From Candidatus Saccharibacteria bacterium UBA5150 (GTDB lineage: Bacteria > Patescibacteriota > Saccharimonadia > Saccharimonadales > UBA4665): a stretch of 64,000 bases of DNA. Position 1 is the stretch's first letter. Each line of letters opens with the position of its first letter. Positions 49,093-63,106 of this stretch are shown piece by piece. The notes beneath the pieces were generated by a model that was not told the origin of the DNA, ran no database searches, and worked only from the letters and a program-made list of their open reading frames with translations. The position numbers and the translations under genes were made by a program. Where the stretch lies: positions 124,790-188,789 of the forward strand of contig DHXS01000009.1 in the NCBI GenBank assembly GCA_002413795.1, written 5' to 3'.

Positions 49093-50168
49093 AAGTTCTA
49101 ACTATACTAGGTACTCGCCCGGAACTTATCCGTCTGTCACTCATTGTCCCAAAGCTGGATAAGCTGTGTGACCAGGTCTTGGTGCACACCGGCCAGAATT
49201 ACGACCCGAACCTAAACGATATTTTCATCGAACAGCTCGATATCCGCAAGGCTGATTATTATCTGGATGCTAAAGGCTCTTTTGGCGAGCAGGCTGGAAC
49301 CATCCTGACCAAACTCGAGGATATTATTAATAAGGAAAAGCCCGATGCTTTTCTGGTGCTCGGCGACACCAACAGCAGTTTGGGAGCTATCATGGCCAAG
49401 CGGCTGGGCGTGCGGGTCTTCCATATGGAGGCCGGCAATCGCTGTTACGACGACCGCGTGCCCGAGGAAAATAATCGGCGCATCATCGACAGCCAGAGCG
49501 ACATTCTATTGCCTTATTCGAAACGCAGCCAGGCCAACCTCATCAAGGAAGGCGTAGCCGGTGACCGTATTTACGTTACGGGCAATCCGATTAAAGAGGT
49601 GCTCGACCACTTTGCTCCCCAAATAGACGGCAGTGACATTATGCAAAAGCTCGGCGTTGAAAAGGGCGAGTTTTTCCTGATGACCCTGCACCGGGCCGAA
49701 AACGTTGACCCGGAAGATCGCCTGGCCAAGTTCGTAGAAGCTTTTAATGCCCTTTACGACGAATATAAAATGCCGATGGTCTGGAGCGTGCACCCGCATA
49801 CCCGCAAGCGCCTGAATGAAAACCCGGCCCTGAAGGTCAAAGAGGGCATTAAAGTATCGGAACCGCTGGGACTGTTCGAGTTCAACAATTTGCAGAAAAA
49901 TGCCTTTTGCGTTTTAAGCGACAGCGGCACCGCCCAGGAAGAATGCTCCATCTACGGTGTTCCGACCGTCACTCTACGCGATGTAACCGAGCGACCGGAA
50001 ACCATAGAAGCCGGCAGCAACTTCCTGTCCGGTGCCGAGCCGGAGGCTATTTTACGAGGCGTTAAAACGGTCACCACCAGCGAAAACAACTGGGAAACGC
50101 CCGAAGATTACCTAAAAGCCAACGTTAGTGACACCGTTGTGCGCATCGTCCTCAGCTACTGGCCATAA
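49089..50168 (+). CDS. UDP-N-acetylglucosamine 2-epimerase family protein (WecB/CapG-like)
   Basis: A 359-residue non-hydrolysing 2-epimerase: LTILGTRPELIRLS, VHTGQNYDPNLNDIF, VLGDTNSSLGAIMAKRLGV, HMEAGNRCYDDRVPEENNR, DSGTAQEECSIYGVP. Together with the preceding reductase and cupin it would give an acetamido sugar in the style of the UDP-L-FucNAc pathway, although a typical CapE dehydratase is missing from the window. It is convergent with the DUF2304 gene, with no gap. Confidence 0.9.
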   Translation: MKVLTILGTRPELIRLSLIVPKLDKLCDQVLVHTGQNYDPNLNDIFIEQLDIRKADYYLDAKGSFGEQAGTILTKLEDIINKEKPDAFLVLGDTNSSLGAIMAKRLGVRVFHMEAGNRCYDDRVPEENNRRIIDSQSDILLPYSKRSQANLIKEGVAGDRIYVTGNPIKEVLDHFAPQIDGSDIMQKLGVEKGEFFLMTLHRAENVDPEDRLAKFVEAFNALYDEYKMPMVWSVHPHTRKRLNENPALKVKEGIKVSEPLGLFEFNNLQKNAFCVLSDSGTAQEECSIYGVPTVTLRDVTERPETIEAGSNFLSGAEPEAILRGVKTVTTSENNWETPEDYLKANVSDTVVRIVLSYWP

Positions 50169-50534
50169 CTATTTCTTCTTTTCGTCCTCGGAGAGGCGGA
50201 TTGATAGTTCCTGGTGCAGATCCTGAATACGCCGTTCTAGTAGGTCGGCTCGGATGTAGGCTTGGTTGGCGATGTAGAACGTAAAGATGATGCCGGTGAT
50301 TTGGGCGACATCGAACAGGCTGAGCGGCTCGGTCTGAGTCAGTTTGTTGGAGAACAGGAAGTCGTAGATGCTCTTGGTAAACAGCAGGCTCAAAAAGATA
50401 ATTATCCAAACAATGATCCTGGTAATAAAACGCCGGCGACTGCTGTGGCCGAGTTTGTAGGAGACTACGGCGTTGACCGTGCCGGCAATGATTAGCGGGA
50501 CGTTTAATATAACCAGTAAAAGGTATCTACTCAC
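50169..50534 (-). CDS. DUF2304-like membrane protein
   Basis: A 121-residue protein with three hydrophobic helices (about 4-24, 38-56 and 76-96) and a charged carboxy-terminal helix (AYIRADLLERRIQDLHQEL). DUF2304 proteins typically lie beside polyprenyl-phosphate glycosyltransferases, as here (8-base overlap with the gene upstream), and may anchor them. Function otherwise unknown. Confidence 0.75.
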   Translation of the reverse strand: MSRYLLLVILNVPLIIAGTVNAVVSYKLGHSSRRRFITRIIVWIIIFLSLLFTKSIYDFLFSNKLTQTEPLSLFDVAQITGIIFTFYIANQAYIRADLLERRIQDLHQELSIRLSEDEKKK

Positions 50535-51237
50535 CGAAAAGCTCCATTATCCGGCGTTGCAGGAGGTACTTGATAATGTTAACGCCGTTCCAGTTATTTT
50601 GACCCTTGGACTTGGAGTAATCGGTGTAAATTGCCCTGATCGAGTATTCTTTAATGCGCAGACCTTGCTGTTTAGCGCGCCATAGCATTTCGGAGCAAAA
50701 TTCGTAGCCGCTGGTTTTCCACTTTAGGCTGTCCAGAGCCTGCTTTGAAAAAACGCGCATGCCTGACTGCGAATCCGTAACCCTAATGCCAAAAATTAAG
50801 AATGTAATAAGGCTGAGGCCGCGGTTACCAAGCAACTTAACTGTGGACATGCCCTTAGCGTCGATGAGGCGGCTGCCGATCAGCAGGTCGCTATCGCCGC
50901 TTAGCATAATTTCTATGCCGTTTATCATGTCGTTGGAGTGGTGCTGGCCGTCGGCGTCCATGGTAGCCGCCAGGTCGAAGCCCTTTTGTTGGGCATAACT
51001 TAGTCCCGTGGCCGTAGCGCCTCCGCTACCGGTATTTAATATATGTTTGATCACATAAGCTCCGGCTTCTTCAGCTTGGTTAGCGGTGTCATCCTTTGAG
51101 CTGTCGTCGACTACCACGATTTCGAAATCGAATGGTTTGCCTTGCAGGCCCTTGCGGAGCTCTGTAACTACCGGGCCGACCGACGGCTCTTCGTTGTAGG
51201 CCGGGATGATAATCGCTACCTTGGGTTGTTTTGCCAC
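50527..51237 (-). CDS. polyprenyl-phosphate sugar synthase, GT2 (DPM1-like)
   Basis: A 236-residue GT-A enzyme of the dolichyl-phosphate mannose synthase type: VAIIIPAYNEEPSVGPVV, VVVDDSSKDDT, TGSGGATATGLSYA, ATMDADGQHHSNDM and DSQSGMRVFSKQAL. It lacks membrane helices, so the partner DUF2304 protein probably tethers it. It should make a polyprenyl-phosphate hexose for a GT-C enzyme. The start is GTG at 51237, 5 bases after rmlA. Confidence 0.87.
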   Translation of the reverse strand: MAKQPKVAIIIPAYNEEPSVGPVVTELRKGLQGKPFDFEIVVVDDSSKDDTANQAEEAGAYVIKHILNTGSGGATATGLSYAQQKGFDLAATMDADGQHHSNDMINGIEIMLSGDSDLLIGSRLIDAKGMSTVKLLGNRGLSLITFLIFGIRVTDSQSGMRVFSKQALDSLKWKTSGYEFCSEMLWRAKQQGLRIKEYSIRAIYTDYSKSKGQNNWNGVNIIKYLLQRRIMELFGE

Positions 51238-51241
51238 AGGT

Positions 51242-52102
51242 TCATCCTATTAACTTCATAAGGTACTTGCCGTAGCCAGACTTAACGAGCGGCTCGGCGA
51301 TTTTCTTGAGCTGGTCCTGGTTGATGTAGCCCTGGCGCCAGGCGACCTCTTCTATACAGCCGATTTTCAGGCCGGTGCGTTTTTCGATGACGCGGACGTA
51401 TTCGCTGGCGTCGTTCATGGATTCGAAAGTACCGGTATCCAGCCAGGCCGAGCCGCGGCTCATGGTCTGCACTTTGAGCTTGCCGCGCTTTAGGTATTCT
51501 TCGTTGACGCTGGTGATTTCCAGTTCGCCACGGTCGCTGGGTTTGAGATTTTTGGCGATTTCAACCACGTCGTTATCGTAGAAGTAGAGGCCAACCACGG
51601 CATAGTTCGATTTGGGCTGGGCCGGTTTTTCCTCGATAGAAACGGCTTTGCGTTCGGTGTCGAACTCGACTACACCGTAGCGCTCGGGGTCGGAAACCTC
51701 GTAGGCAAAGACGATGCCACCGTCGGGATCGGAGCATTGTTTAAGTTCGTGGCCGAAAGTCTCGCCGTGGAAGATGTTGTCGCCCAGCACCAGCGCTACT
51801 TTATCGTCGCCGATAAATTCCTCGCCGATTATAAAAGCTTGGGCCAGACCGCCGGGCGAAGGCTGGGCGGCGTAGGTGAGGTTAATGCCGATGGCGGAAC
51901 CGTCGCCCAGCAGGCGCTGGAACTGCGGCTGGTCGTCGGGCGTGGTGATGACCATGATGTCGCGGATGCCGGATTGCATGAGCGTGGTTAGCGGGTAATA
52001 CACCATTGGCTTGTCATAGATGGGCATGATCTGCTTGGAAATGCCTTTGGTGATTGGGTAAAGCCGGGTGCCCGAACCGCCGGCCAGAATAATACCTTTC
52101 AT
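51242..52102 (-). CDS. rmlA: glucose-1-phosphate thymidylyltransferase
   Basis: A 286-residue enzyme, normal RmlA length, making dTDP-glucose from dTTP and glucose-1-phosphate. Motifs: [72 protein letters not shown]. Fourth gene of the rmlBCDA operon, overlapping rmlD by 4 bases. Confidence 0.96.
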   Translation of the reverse strand: MKGIILAGGSGTRLYPITKGISKQIMPIYDKPMVYYPLTTLMQSGIRDIMVITTPDDQPQFQRLLGDGSAIGINLTYAAQPSPGGLAQAFIIGEEFIGDDKVALVLGDNIFHGETFGHELKQCSDPDGGIVFAYEVSDPERYGVVEFDTERKAVSIEEKPAQPKSNYAVVGLYFYDNDVVEIAKNLKPSDRGELEITSVNEEYLKRGKLKVQTMSRGSAWLDTGTFESMNDASEYVRVIEKRTGLKIGCIEEVAWRQGYINQDQLKKIAEPLVKSGYGKYLMKLIG

Positions 52103-52953
52103 GCTGATAGCTCCTTTTTAATATATGCCGTTAAGTCCTGGCGCCAGTCGGTGGGGGTGAAGCCCGTGGCCTGGATTTTACTGAGGTCCAGAGTGCTTTT
52201 AAGCGGACGGTGGGCAATGCCCGCCTTGTCTTTATAATACTCGGCGGTCGTAATATCGGTAACTGTCAGGTCGAAGCCGGCCGCCTTGAAAATTTCCCGC
52301 GTAATGTCGGCCCAGCTGGCCGGGTCGCCGCCGTTGCTGACGTTGTAGGTTCCGAATTCTGCCTGCGTGGTCAGCAGGTGATCGATGGCTTTGACCAGCT
52401 CACTGGTGAAAGTTAATCGACCGACTTGATCGCTTACAACTGTCGGCGAAGTGCCCTTTTTACCTAGCTCGAGCATAGTTCGCACGAAATTTTTGCCTTC
52501 GCCAATGACCCATGAAGTGCGCAGTAGATAATGCTTGGGCGCCAGACCGACCACCAGATCGCCGGCGGCCTTGGTCTGGGCGTAAACGCCAAGCGGTGAC
52601 AGCGGTTCGTCTTCGGTGTGCGGGTCTTGGGTGCCGTCGAACACGTAATCGGTAGAAATGTGAACCACGGTGATATCATTAGCCGCGGCGGCCTGAACCA
52701 GATAGGATACGGCCGTAGCGTTAACTTTCCAGGCGGCCACGCGGCCCTCGTCGGTTTCGGCGCCGTCGACGTTGGTGTAGGCGGCGGCGTTCAGGATGTA
52801 CTTGATGCCGCTCCAATCGTAATTAGCGACGGATTCGGCCTTGGTAATGTCCATTTCATCAATATCGGCGCTTTGGGCGCCGGGATACTTGGCTTTTAAC
52901 GCCGTGCCCAGCTGGCCGTTGGCACCGACTATGAAAATCTCGGCATCGTTCAT
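52099..52953 (-). CDS. rmlD: dTDP-4-dehydrorhamnose reductase
   Basis: A 284-residue reductase for the last step of dTDP-L-rhamnose synthesis. It has [12 protein letters not shown] for [27 protein letters not shown] and the catalytic YAQTKAAGD. It overlaps both rmlC and rmlA by 4 bases, so the order B-C-D-A is translationally coupled. Confidence 0.95.
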   Translation of the reverse strand: MNDAEIFIVGANGQLGTALKAKYPGAQSADIDEMDITKAESVANYDWSGIKYILNAAAYTNVDGAETDEGRVAAWKVNATAVSYLVQAAAANDITVVHISTDYVFDGTQDPHTEDEPLSPLGVYAQTKAAGDLVVGLAPKHYLLRTSWVIGEGKNFVRTMLELGKKGTSPTVVSDQVGRLTFTSELVKAIDHLLTTQAEFGTYNVSNGGDPASWADITREIFKAAGFDLTVTDITTAEYYKDKAGIAHRPLKSTLDLSKIQATGFTPTDWRQDLTAYIKKELSA

Positions 52954-53506
52954 GGCTGAAACTCCATTGGTGTTAGATCTTTGAATAGGGGGTTCTTGGT
53001 ATCTTTTTCGGAAACGATGGCCTGGTCTGGTTTAATCGGCCAATCAATATTCAGTTCGGGGTCAAACATATTTAAGGAGACGTATTGAGCGTCGGCGGAC
53101 CAATGGGCATTCACCAGGTAAGTGTAAGTAACGTTCTGCTCCAGATTTTGGTAGCCGTTGGCCACGCCGCGCGGAATGAAAAAGGCTTTGTCGGGCGTAA
53201 CCTTGGCCGTTAGAACTTTTCCATAACTGTCGCCCTTACGCAGATCTACCCAGGCACAGAAAACACTGCCATTGGCCACCGAAACGTACTTTTCCCAGGG
53301 CTCGGCGTGCAGGCCGCGGGTGACGCCGAGGTCGGCGTTGTATGAAAAATTGTTTTGCACCGGTTCAAAGTGCGGCAGACCCAAAGCTTCCATTTTGGCC
53401 TGCTGGTAATTTTCTTTAAACCAGCCGCGGCTGTCGCCGTGCAGTACCAGGTCAACCTCGAACAAGCCGGGAATAATGGTTTCGCGAACGGCGATTTGGT
53501 CTGACA

Positions 53507-53507
<1 letters not shown>
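52950..53507 (-). CDS. rmlC: dTDP-4-dehydrorhamnose 3,5-epimerase
   Basis: A 185-residue cupin epimerase. Visible family features: GLFEVDLVLHGDSRGWFKENY, VTRGLHAEPWEKYVSV (His in motif), AWVDLRKGDSYGK, AFFIPRGVANGYQNLE and LNIDWP. Length is normal. Its start overlaps the rmlB stop. Confidence 0.94.
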
Positions 53508-55869
<2,362 letters not shown>

Positions 55870-55875
55870 GTATAC

Positions 55876-55913
55876 ATTGTACCCGATGATTTTCATCAGG
55901 GGTCTGTTAAAAT
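55876..55913. promoter_or_regulatory. divergent leaderless promoters of manB and manC
   Basis: Minus strand: TACAAT (55881-55876), 6 bases before the manB ATG. Plus strand: TG at 55905-55906 then TAAAAT (55908-55913), 7 bases before the manC ATG. The two start codons are only 51 bases apart. Confidence 0.6.
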
Positions 55914-55920
55914 ACTAGCG

Positions 55921-56940
55921 ATGATTGTTGTTATTATAGCCGGCGGCTCCGGCACACGTCTGTGGCCGCTGTCTACTCCCGACTACCCCAAACATCTGCT
56001 GAAAGTTAACAGTGATAAGCTGTCGCTCGTTCAGCAGACCTATAAACGTGCCTTGCGGTTGACCGATAAAATCTATGTAGCTTCCGAAGCCGGTCATGTT
56101 GACGAGGTTAAGGAGCAGCTGCCTGATCTTCCTGACGAAGCTTTTATTGTGGAGCCGGCCCGCCGCGGCACCGCCAACTGCATAATCGAAGCCCTGGCAC
56201 GGGTCAGTGCCGAGCATGGTGATGACGAGGAAGTAGCCTTTTTGTCGGCCGATCACTACATTCGCGATGTGCGGGGTTTCATCCACAGCTTCCAGCTGGC
56301 CGTGAAGACTTCAAAACAGCAAAATAGAATAGTCCTGATCGGTATTGAGCCAACCGGCGCCGCTACCGGCTTCGGTTATATCAAGAAGGGCGAGGTTCTG
56401 GATCAGGCTAATCTCGTATTTAACGTTGCCGGCTTCAAAGAAAAACCCGACCGCTCAACCGCCCAGGAGTATGTGCGCAGCGGCGAGTATTTGTGGAATG
56501 CCGGCTACTTTGTAGGAACGGCGGCGGTCTTCAAGAAAGCCATGAAGCAGCACGCGCCGCAGTTGTTCGCGGATTACGAAAAACTGGCCAAGGCCTCGCC
56601 CGACGCTTACGCCGACATGTACAAGGACCTTAAAACCATATCGATCGACTACGCCTTAATCGAAAAAGTACCTGACTTGCTGGTAGTACCGGCCACCTTC
56701 GACTGGATGGATCTGGGCTCTTTCAGCGATCTGCACCGGGCCATCGGCGGCGACGAAAAAGGTAATTATTTTGCCGGCCGAGTGGAAGCCGAAAGCGTCC
56801 AGAATACCGTCGTTTACAACCTGGAAGACAAGCCGGTGGCCGTGATTGGCCTGGATAATGTGGCGGTAGTAAACACGCCTAACGGTGTGCTGATCGTGCG
56901 CAAGGACATGTCGCAAAAGGTTGGCGAAGTCAGCAAACGT

Positions 56941-56958
<18 letters not shown>
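55921..56958 (+). CDS. manC: mannose-1-phosphate guanylyltransferase
   Basis: A 345-residue nucleotidyltransferase making GDP-mannose. Motifs: [76 protein letters not shown] and FDWMDLGSF. It is the short form without a phosphomannose isomerase domain. It is divergent from manB; its last 18 bases overlap the convergent glmS. Confidence 0.93.
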
Positions 56959-58776
<1,818 letters not shown>

Positions 58777-58781
58777 ATTTA

Positions 58782-59885
58782 TTAAGTCCTTTCAGCTAAA
58801 CAGGTTTTGATATAGCTTCGCATATTTTTATGGAAAGACGCTACCGAAAATTGGCCGGCATGCTCGGCAATGGCCTGGTAGTCAAAGTTTTTGGCGGCCG
58901 CCGCTTCGAGGGCCTTGCCCAGGTTTTTAACGGTTTGTTTCTCGAAAAACAGACCGGTTTTACCGGGCACCACGTAATCCTGGGCGCCGCCTTCATTATA
59001 GGCTATTACGGGCGTGCCGGCCGCCATGGCCTCGACGGCCACGATGCCGAAATCATCGGCATTGGGCATTATAAAACCCAGCGCCGACTGAAAATGGTTG
59101 ACGATTTCGGTGTCGTTGACACTTGTCAGGAACAGCGTACTGCGGCCGGCCAGCTTTTCCAGCCGTTTGTGGTCCGGGCCGTCGCCGATCACCACCAGCG
59201 GGATTTTCATTTCCTCACAGGCCTGGATGGCCAGGTCAAAGCGTTTGTAGGGCGTTTGGCGACCGGCTACTACGAAGCCGTGGCGCAAGGGCGGCTTAAT
59301 CGGCAGTTTAAAACGCTCGGTCTCAACCGGTGGGAAAACAACTTCCGAATCGCGCTTATAGTAACGCTTGATCATAGCCTGGGTGTGGGTGGAATTGGCG
59401 ATCATGAAATCCGGCCGCTTGGCGGCCCGGCGGTCCCAGCGGCGCAGGGGATCGGCCAGCAGGCGCAGACCCAGCTTGGCCAGCCAGTTCAGGCCGCGGG
59501 CAAAACCGGGATTGTCGAGGTATTCGTCGTAACGCGTCCAGTAGTAGTGGGTCGGCGCGTGGCAGTAGCAGATGTGGATTGTATTGGGGCCAGTTTTGAC
59601 CGCCTTGGCCTCGGCGCCGCTGGACGAAATTACCAGGTCGTAGTCGCTGAGATCGAGGTGGCTGAAAGCCCAGGCCCTTAACAGCGGCAGGAACTTTTTG
59701 AGACCGGTCGGCAGCTTTTGCAGCCAAGTGGTGCGTATGTCGGCGTCTTCAAAGCCGGTCAGCCGGCTGGGGTCGTATTGTGAGGTGTAAATTGGCGCTT
59801 CGGGGTAGAGCTTGTGCAGTTCCAGGACCACTCGCTCGGCGCCGCCGATACCGGTCAGCCAGTCGCAAACAATAGCCACTTTCAT
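58782..59885 (-). CDS. GT4 family glycosyltransferase (mannosyltransferase-like)
   Basis: A 367-residue GT-B enzyme: VAIVCDWLTGIGGAERVVLELHKL, HICYCHAPTHYYW, FVVAGRQTPYKRFDLAIQACE, and FIMPNADDFGIVAVEAMAAGTPVIA with the EX7E pattern. It resembles WbaZ/RfbU-type mannosyltransferases, which fits the nearby GDP-mannose genes. It overlaps the sugar-phosphate transferase gene upstream by 4 bases and lies 5 bases before glmS. Confidence 0.87.
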   Translation of the reverse strand: MKVAIVCDWLTGIGGAERVVLELHKLYPEAPIYTSQYDPSRLTGFEDADIRTTWLQKLPTGLKKFLPLLRAWAFSHLDLSDYDLVISSSGAEAKAVKTGPNTIHICYCHAPTHYYWTRYDEYLDNPGFARGLNWLAKLGLRLLADPLRRWDRRAAKRPDFMIANSTHTQAMIKRYYKRDSEVVFPPVETERFKLPIKPPLRHGFVVAGRQTPYKRFDLAIQACEEMKIPLVVIGDGPDHKRLEKLAGRSTLFLTSVNDTEIVNHFQSALGFIMPNADDFGIVAVEAMAAGTPVIAYNEGGAQDYVVPGKTGLFFEKQTVKNLGKALEAAAAKNFDYQAIAEHAGQFSVASFHKNMRSYIKTCLAERT

Positions 59886-61324
59886 CCGCGCGTTCCCTTA
59901 TGGAACAGCACCACCCAAAAAGTTTTTAGCAGGATGACAATATCGTTCCAGAAGCTCCAGTTTTGGACGTAATAAAGATCCAGTTGGCGCCGTTCGTCAA
60001 AGCTCAAGTCGCGCACGCCGGAAATCTGGGCCAGGCCGGTCAGGCCCGATTTAACGCTCAGTATCAGGTGTTTCTGGGCCGACTGTTCCAGTTCGTGGGC
60101 CAGGATGGCCCGCGGCCCGACCAGGCTGATATCGCCGCGCACCACGTTTATAAGTTGCGGCAGTTCGTCGAGGCTAAAACGGCGAATCAGACGGCCCACG
60201 CCGGTTAGGCGAGGGTCTTCCTCCAGCCAATCGCCGTTGCGGCGGTAGTCGTTAATAAGTTCCGGCCGGCCCAGTTTCTTGAAAGCTTCTTCGGGCCCCA
60301 GGCCGCTGTAGGCCGGCTTGAGAGACCGGAACTTAAAGATCTTTACCCGGTTGTTGTAGCGGCTGAGGCGTTCCTGGCGGAAAAAGACCGGCCCACCGTC
60401 GCTTAATTTAACGGCCAGGGCGATCATCAGCATAAAAGGCGAGGCAATAATCAAAAACAGGCTGGCCAGGATGAGGTCGGTCAGTCGCTTGACCACCCGC
60501 CCCCAGCCGATCAGGGCGGTTTGGTGGACGCTGATAATCGGCACGCTGTGGAACAGGTCAACTTCTATGTTGCCGACGAACAGCTCGCTGTTGCCGGGCA
60601 CGAAGCGGTAGGCTACATGATTTTCCTGAGCGTAGGTTACAATCTGGTCGTTATGTTCCTCGTCGCCGTAGAGCTCGGTCTGGATGACGGTGTGCAGCTG
60701 CCTATTTTTCAAATGGTTAACGGCGGCTGCAAAGCTTTGGTATTGGTGATACGACCGGTCTTTACGCAAGGCGTGTTTGGCGCCGCCGACCACTCCCAGC
60801 ACCCGGTAGCCGGTAACGTTGCTCTTCTCAAGCGACTCTATCAGGCGCTGGGTGGTTTTGGTATCGCCGACCAACAGAACGTTGTTAATGCCAATGCCAA
60901 AGCCAAATAATTCGCGCCTAAGGCCACGGGCCGCGGTGCGGAAAAGCAAAACCAGCAAAAAGGCCAGCCCGAAACCGTAAACCGTCACCAGGCGGGCCGG
61001 GAAAATAACCGTGTTGGTCAGGTAGCTGTAACTGATCACCAGCAGGATGCCGATAAACGAACCCACCAGTAACCGGGCCAGCTCGTTGAAGCGCTTTTCG
61101 TAAACCCGATAATTATAGAGGCCCAGAAAGCCGAATATTAGCAGCCAGAAGGGTATCAGGCCGATCAGGATACCTATATAGGTGTGGGCATGGACGCTGG
61201 CGCTCAGCGGTTCGTGGCTCAGGGTAACCCTCAGGATGTAGGCAATCGTAAAAGCCAGGATGAGGGCCAGGCCGTCACCGATAATCAGGCAAACGTTATA
61301 AACTGTCGAGGAATTATTCTTCAT
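59882..61324 (-). CDS. polyprenyl-phosphate sugar-1-phosphate transferase (WbaP/WcaJ-like)
   Basis: A 480-residue PHPT-type initiating transferase: four to five amino-terminal helices, a central Rossmann-like CoA-binding domain ([20 protein letters not shown]), a membrane re-entrant helix (about 270-300), and the catalytic domain with [42 protein letters not shown] and [14 protein letters not shown]. It starts glycan synthesis by moving a hexose-1-phosphate onto undecaprenyl phosphate. First gene of the leftward transferase-GT4-glmS operon. Confidence 0.93.
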   Translation of the reverse strand: MKNNSSTVYNVCLIIGDGLALILAFTIAYILRVTLSHEPLSASVHAHTYIGILIGLIPFWLLIFGFLGLYNYRVYEKRFNELARLLVGSFIGILLVISYSYLTNTVIFPARLVTVYGFGLAFLLVLLFRTAARGLRRELFGFGIGINNVLLVGDTKTTQRLIESLEKSNVTGYRVLGVVGGAKHALRKDRSYHQYQSFAAAVNHLKNRQLHTVIQTELYGDEEHNDQIVTYAQENHVAYRFVPGNSELFVGNIEVDLFHSVPIISVHQTALIGWGRVVKRLTDLILASLFLIIASPFMLMIALAVKLSDGGPVFFRQERLSRYNNRVKIFKFRSLKPAYSGLGPEEAFKKLGRPELINDYRRNGDWLEEDPRLTGVGRLIRRFSLDELPQLINVVRGDISLVGPRAILAHELEQSAQKHLILSVKSGLTGLAQISGVRDLSFDERRQLDLYYVQNWSFWNDIVILLKTFWVVLFHKGTRG

Positions 61325-61362
61325 GCGATTTTCCGGTGTAAGCTATACTAAATTGTAGCATT

Positions 61363-62688
61363 ATGAAGATATCGGCGCTGAAGTACACGGTTTTGTCGTG
61401 GGTAAGTGGTTTCACCATGCTGATTTTGTTGTTACTGCCGTTCCACGCGCTGTTGACGGTCTGGGGGGCCAGCCTGTTCGGTCATTACACGGCCCTGCGC
61501 CTCTGGAAAGAGGCCTTGCTGGCGCTTTGTTTGCTGGGCGTACTTTATCTGTTTCTGACCGATCATAAAATCCGTTTTCACACGCTTTCGCGCCGCCTGG
61601 TCTGGCTGGTATTGGCTTACGCCCTGCTGAACATTGTCTGGGGACTGCTGGCGCTTAACCAGCACGACGTGACCGCCAAAGCCATGGGCTACGGCCTGAT
61701 TGTCAATCTGCGTTTCCTGGCCTTTTTCCTGGTTACCTGGTCGGTGGCTTTAAGAATGGCGCGGGTCAGGACCCACTGGCAATGGCTGGTGCTGTGGCCG
61801 GCCGCGGGGGTGGTGATTTTTGGCCTATTGCAGGCCTTGGTACTGCCGCATGACTTCTTGCGCCACTTGGGTTACGGTGATAAAACCATCCCGGCCCTGG
61901 AGACGATTAATCACAACCGGCACTATGTGCGCGTAGCTTCAACCCTGCGCGGCGCCAATCCGCTGGGCGCGTATCTTATAATTCCGATCAGCCTGCTGAC
62001 GGCCATGATGATCCGCCACGGCCGCAACTGGCGCAAGGCAGTCTTTCTGGCCGGCGCCGTCACGGTATTATTCTTCAGCTTTTCGCGCAGCGCCTGGGTC
62101 GGTGCCTTATTGAGTATCGGTGTGCTGTTGGTGCTTATCCGGCTGTCGCGCAGTTCACAGCGCATTGCTATAGGCGTTGTCGCCGTTCTGCTGGTGGCCG
62201 GCGCCGGCCTAACGCTAGCTTTCCGCCACAGCTCGCACTTTGAAAACTTCGTCCTGCATACCCAACGCAACTCGGCCGTGCGCAGTACTTCCAACCAGGG
62301 CCACCTGGCGGCGGCCCGGGCCGGCCTGAGCGACCTGCGGCACCATCCCCTGGGCGATGGCCCGGGCACGGCCGGCCCGGCCAGCACCTACAACCAGCCG
62401 CACGCCTCGCGCATTTCCGAGAACTACTTTATTCAGATCGGCCAGGAAACCGGTTGGCTCGGCTTGCTACTGTTCCTGCTGATTAGTGCCGGCGTCGGGG
62501 CACTGCTGTTTGTCCGGCGCGACGATCCGCTGGCCCTCAGCCTGTTCGCCAGCCTGGTCGGCCTGACCTTCGTGAACCTCCTGTCGCACGCCTGGACCGA
62601 CGACACGCTGGCCTATGTCTGGTGGGGGCTGGCCGGTGTGGCCATGGTGCCCTACCCGAAGCTTAAAGATGAAAAAACCAAAGCTTAA
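61363..62688 (+). CDS. O-antigen ligase/polymerase-like membrane protein
   Basis: A 441-residue protein with about ten to twelve helices and a large external loop. The Wzy_C-type loop features are VASTLRGANPLGAYLIIPI, FFSFSRSAWVGALLS and HPLGDGPGTAGPASTYNQPH followed by ENYFIQIGQETGWLGLLLF. It would polymerise or ligate exported repeat units on the outer face. TATACT (61344-61349) leaves a leader of about 6 bases. It is divergent from the initiating transferase. Confidence 0.85.
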   Translation: MKISALKYTVLSWVSGFTMLILLLLPFHALLTVWGASLFGHYTALRLWKEALLALCLLGVLYLFLTDHKIRFHTLSRRLVWLVLAYALLNIVWGLLALNQHDVTAKAMGYGLIVNLRFLAFFLVTWSVALRMARVRTHWQWLVLWPAAGVVIFGLLQALVLPHDFLRHLGYGDKTIPALETINHNRHYVRVASTLRGANPLGAYLIIPISLLTAMMIRHGRNWRKAVFLAGAVTVLFFSFSRSAWVGALLSIGVLLVLIRLSRSSQRIAIGVVAVLLVAGAGLTLAFRHSSHFENFVLHTQRNSAVRSTSNQGHLAAARAGLSDLRHHPLGDGPGTAGPASTYNQPHASRISENYFIQIGQETGWLGLLLFLLISAGVGALLFVRRDDPLALSLFASLVGLTFVNLLSHAWTDDTLAYVWWGLAGVAMVPYPKLKDEKTKA

Positions 62689-63091
62689 ATCGCCGCCGCA
62701 ATTCATAAAATACTGGCTGGGCGGGGCAGTCTATTTTTGGAGCGGTTACGGCATTTTCGCCATCTGTTACTCATTTTTCGGCTGGGACTGGCTGCCTTCC
62801 AAAATTGCCGCCGACGCCGTCGGCTGGACGCTAAACTACCTTATCCAACGCTATTGGGCCTTCGCCAGCGACCGCTTGAAACTGAGCGAAATGCAGCACG
62901 TTGGCCGCTACCTGTTCATCGAAACCATCGGTTTCGGGCTGGATTACCTGATTATCTGGGGGCTAAAATCAATCGGCGTCACGCCTTACATCGGTTTCTT
63001 CATTTCTTCGGCCTTCTTCACTGTCTGGAGCTGGCTATGGTACAAATACTGGGTATTTCCAGAACGGAAAATTGCTAAAACCTCTAATTAG
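62669..63091 (+). CDS. GtrA family protein
   Basis: A 140-residue, four-helix GtrA-type protein: IKYWLGGAVYFWSGYGIFAICY, DAVGWTLNYLIQRYWAF, YLFIETIGFGLDYLIIWGL and FFTVWSWLWYKYWVFP. GtrA proteins are thought to flip or present polyprenyl-phosphate sugars. I prefer the ATG at 62669 (MKKPKLK) to the longer frame, which begins inside the upstream gene; it overlaps that gene by 20 bases. Confidence 0.87.
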   Translation: MKKPKLKSPPQFIKYWLGGAVYFWSGYGIFAICYSFFGWDWLPSKIAADAVGWTLNYLIQRYWAFASDRLKLSEMQHVGRYLFIETIGFGLDYLIIWGLKSIGVTPYIGFFISSAFFTVWSWLWYKYWVFPERKIAKTSN

Positions 63092-63100
63092 TGCTATAAC
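63092..63100 (+). promoter_or_regulatory. extended -10 promoter of the cupin-like gene, leaderless
   Basis: TG (63092-63093), one base, TATAAC (63095-63100), with TTGCTA at 63072-63077 (17-base spacer). The hexamer ends 6 bases before the ATG at 63107. Confidence 0.6.
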
Positions 63101-63106
63101 TAGCCC

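Noticed and set aside
58777..58781. glmS ribozyme upstream of glmS
   Set aside because: Only 5 bases separate glmS from the preceding gene, leaving no room for the ribozyme.
58830..59681. 283-residue antisense frame opposite the GT4 gene
   Set aside because: Composition typical of a shadow frame; the minus-strand glycosyltransferase has clear family motifs.
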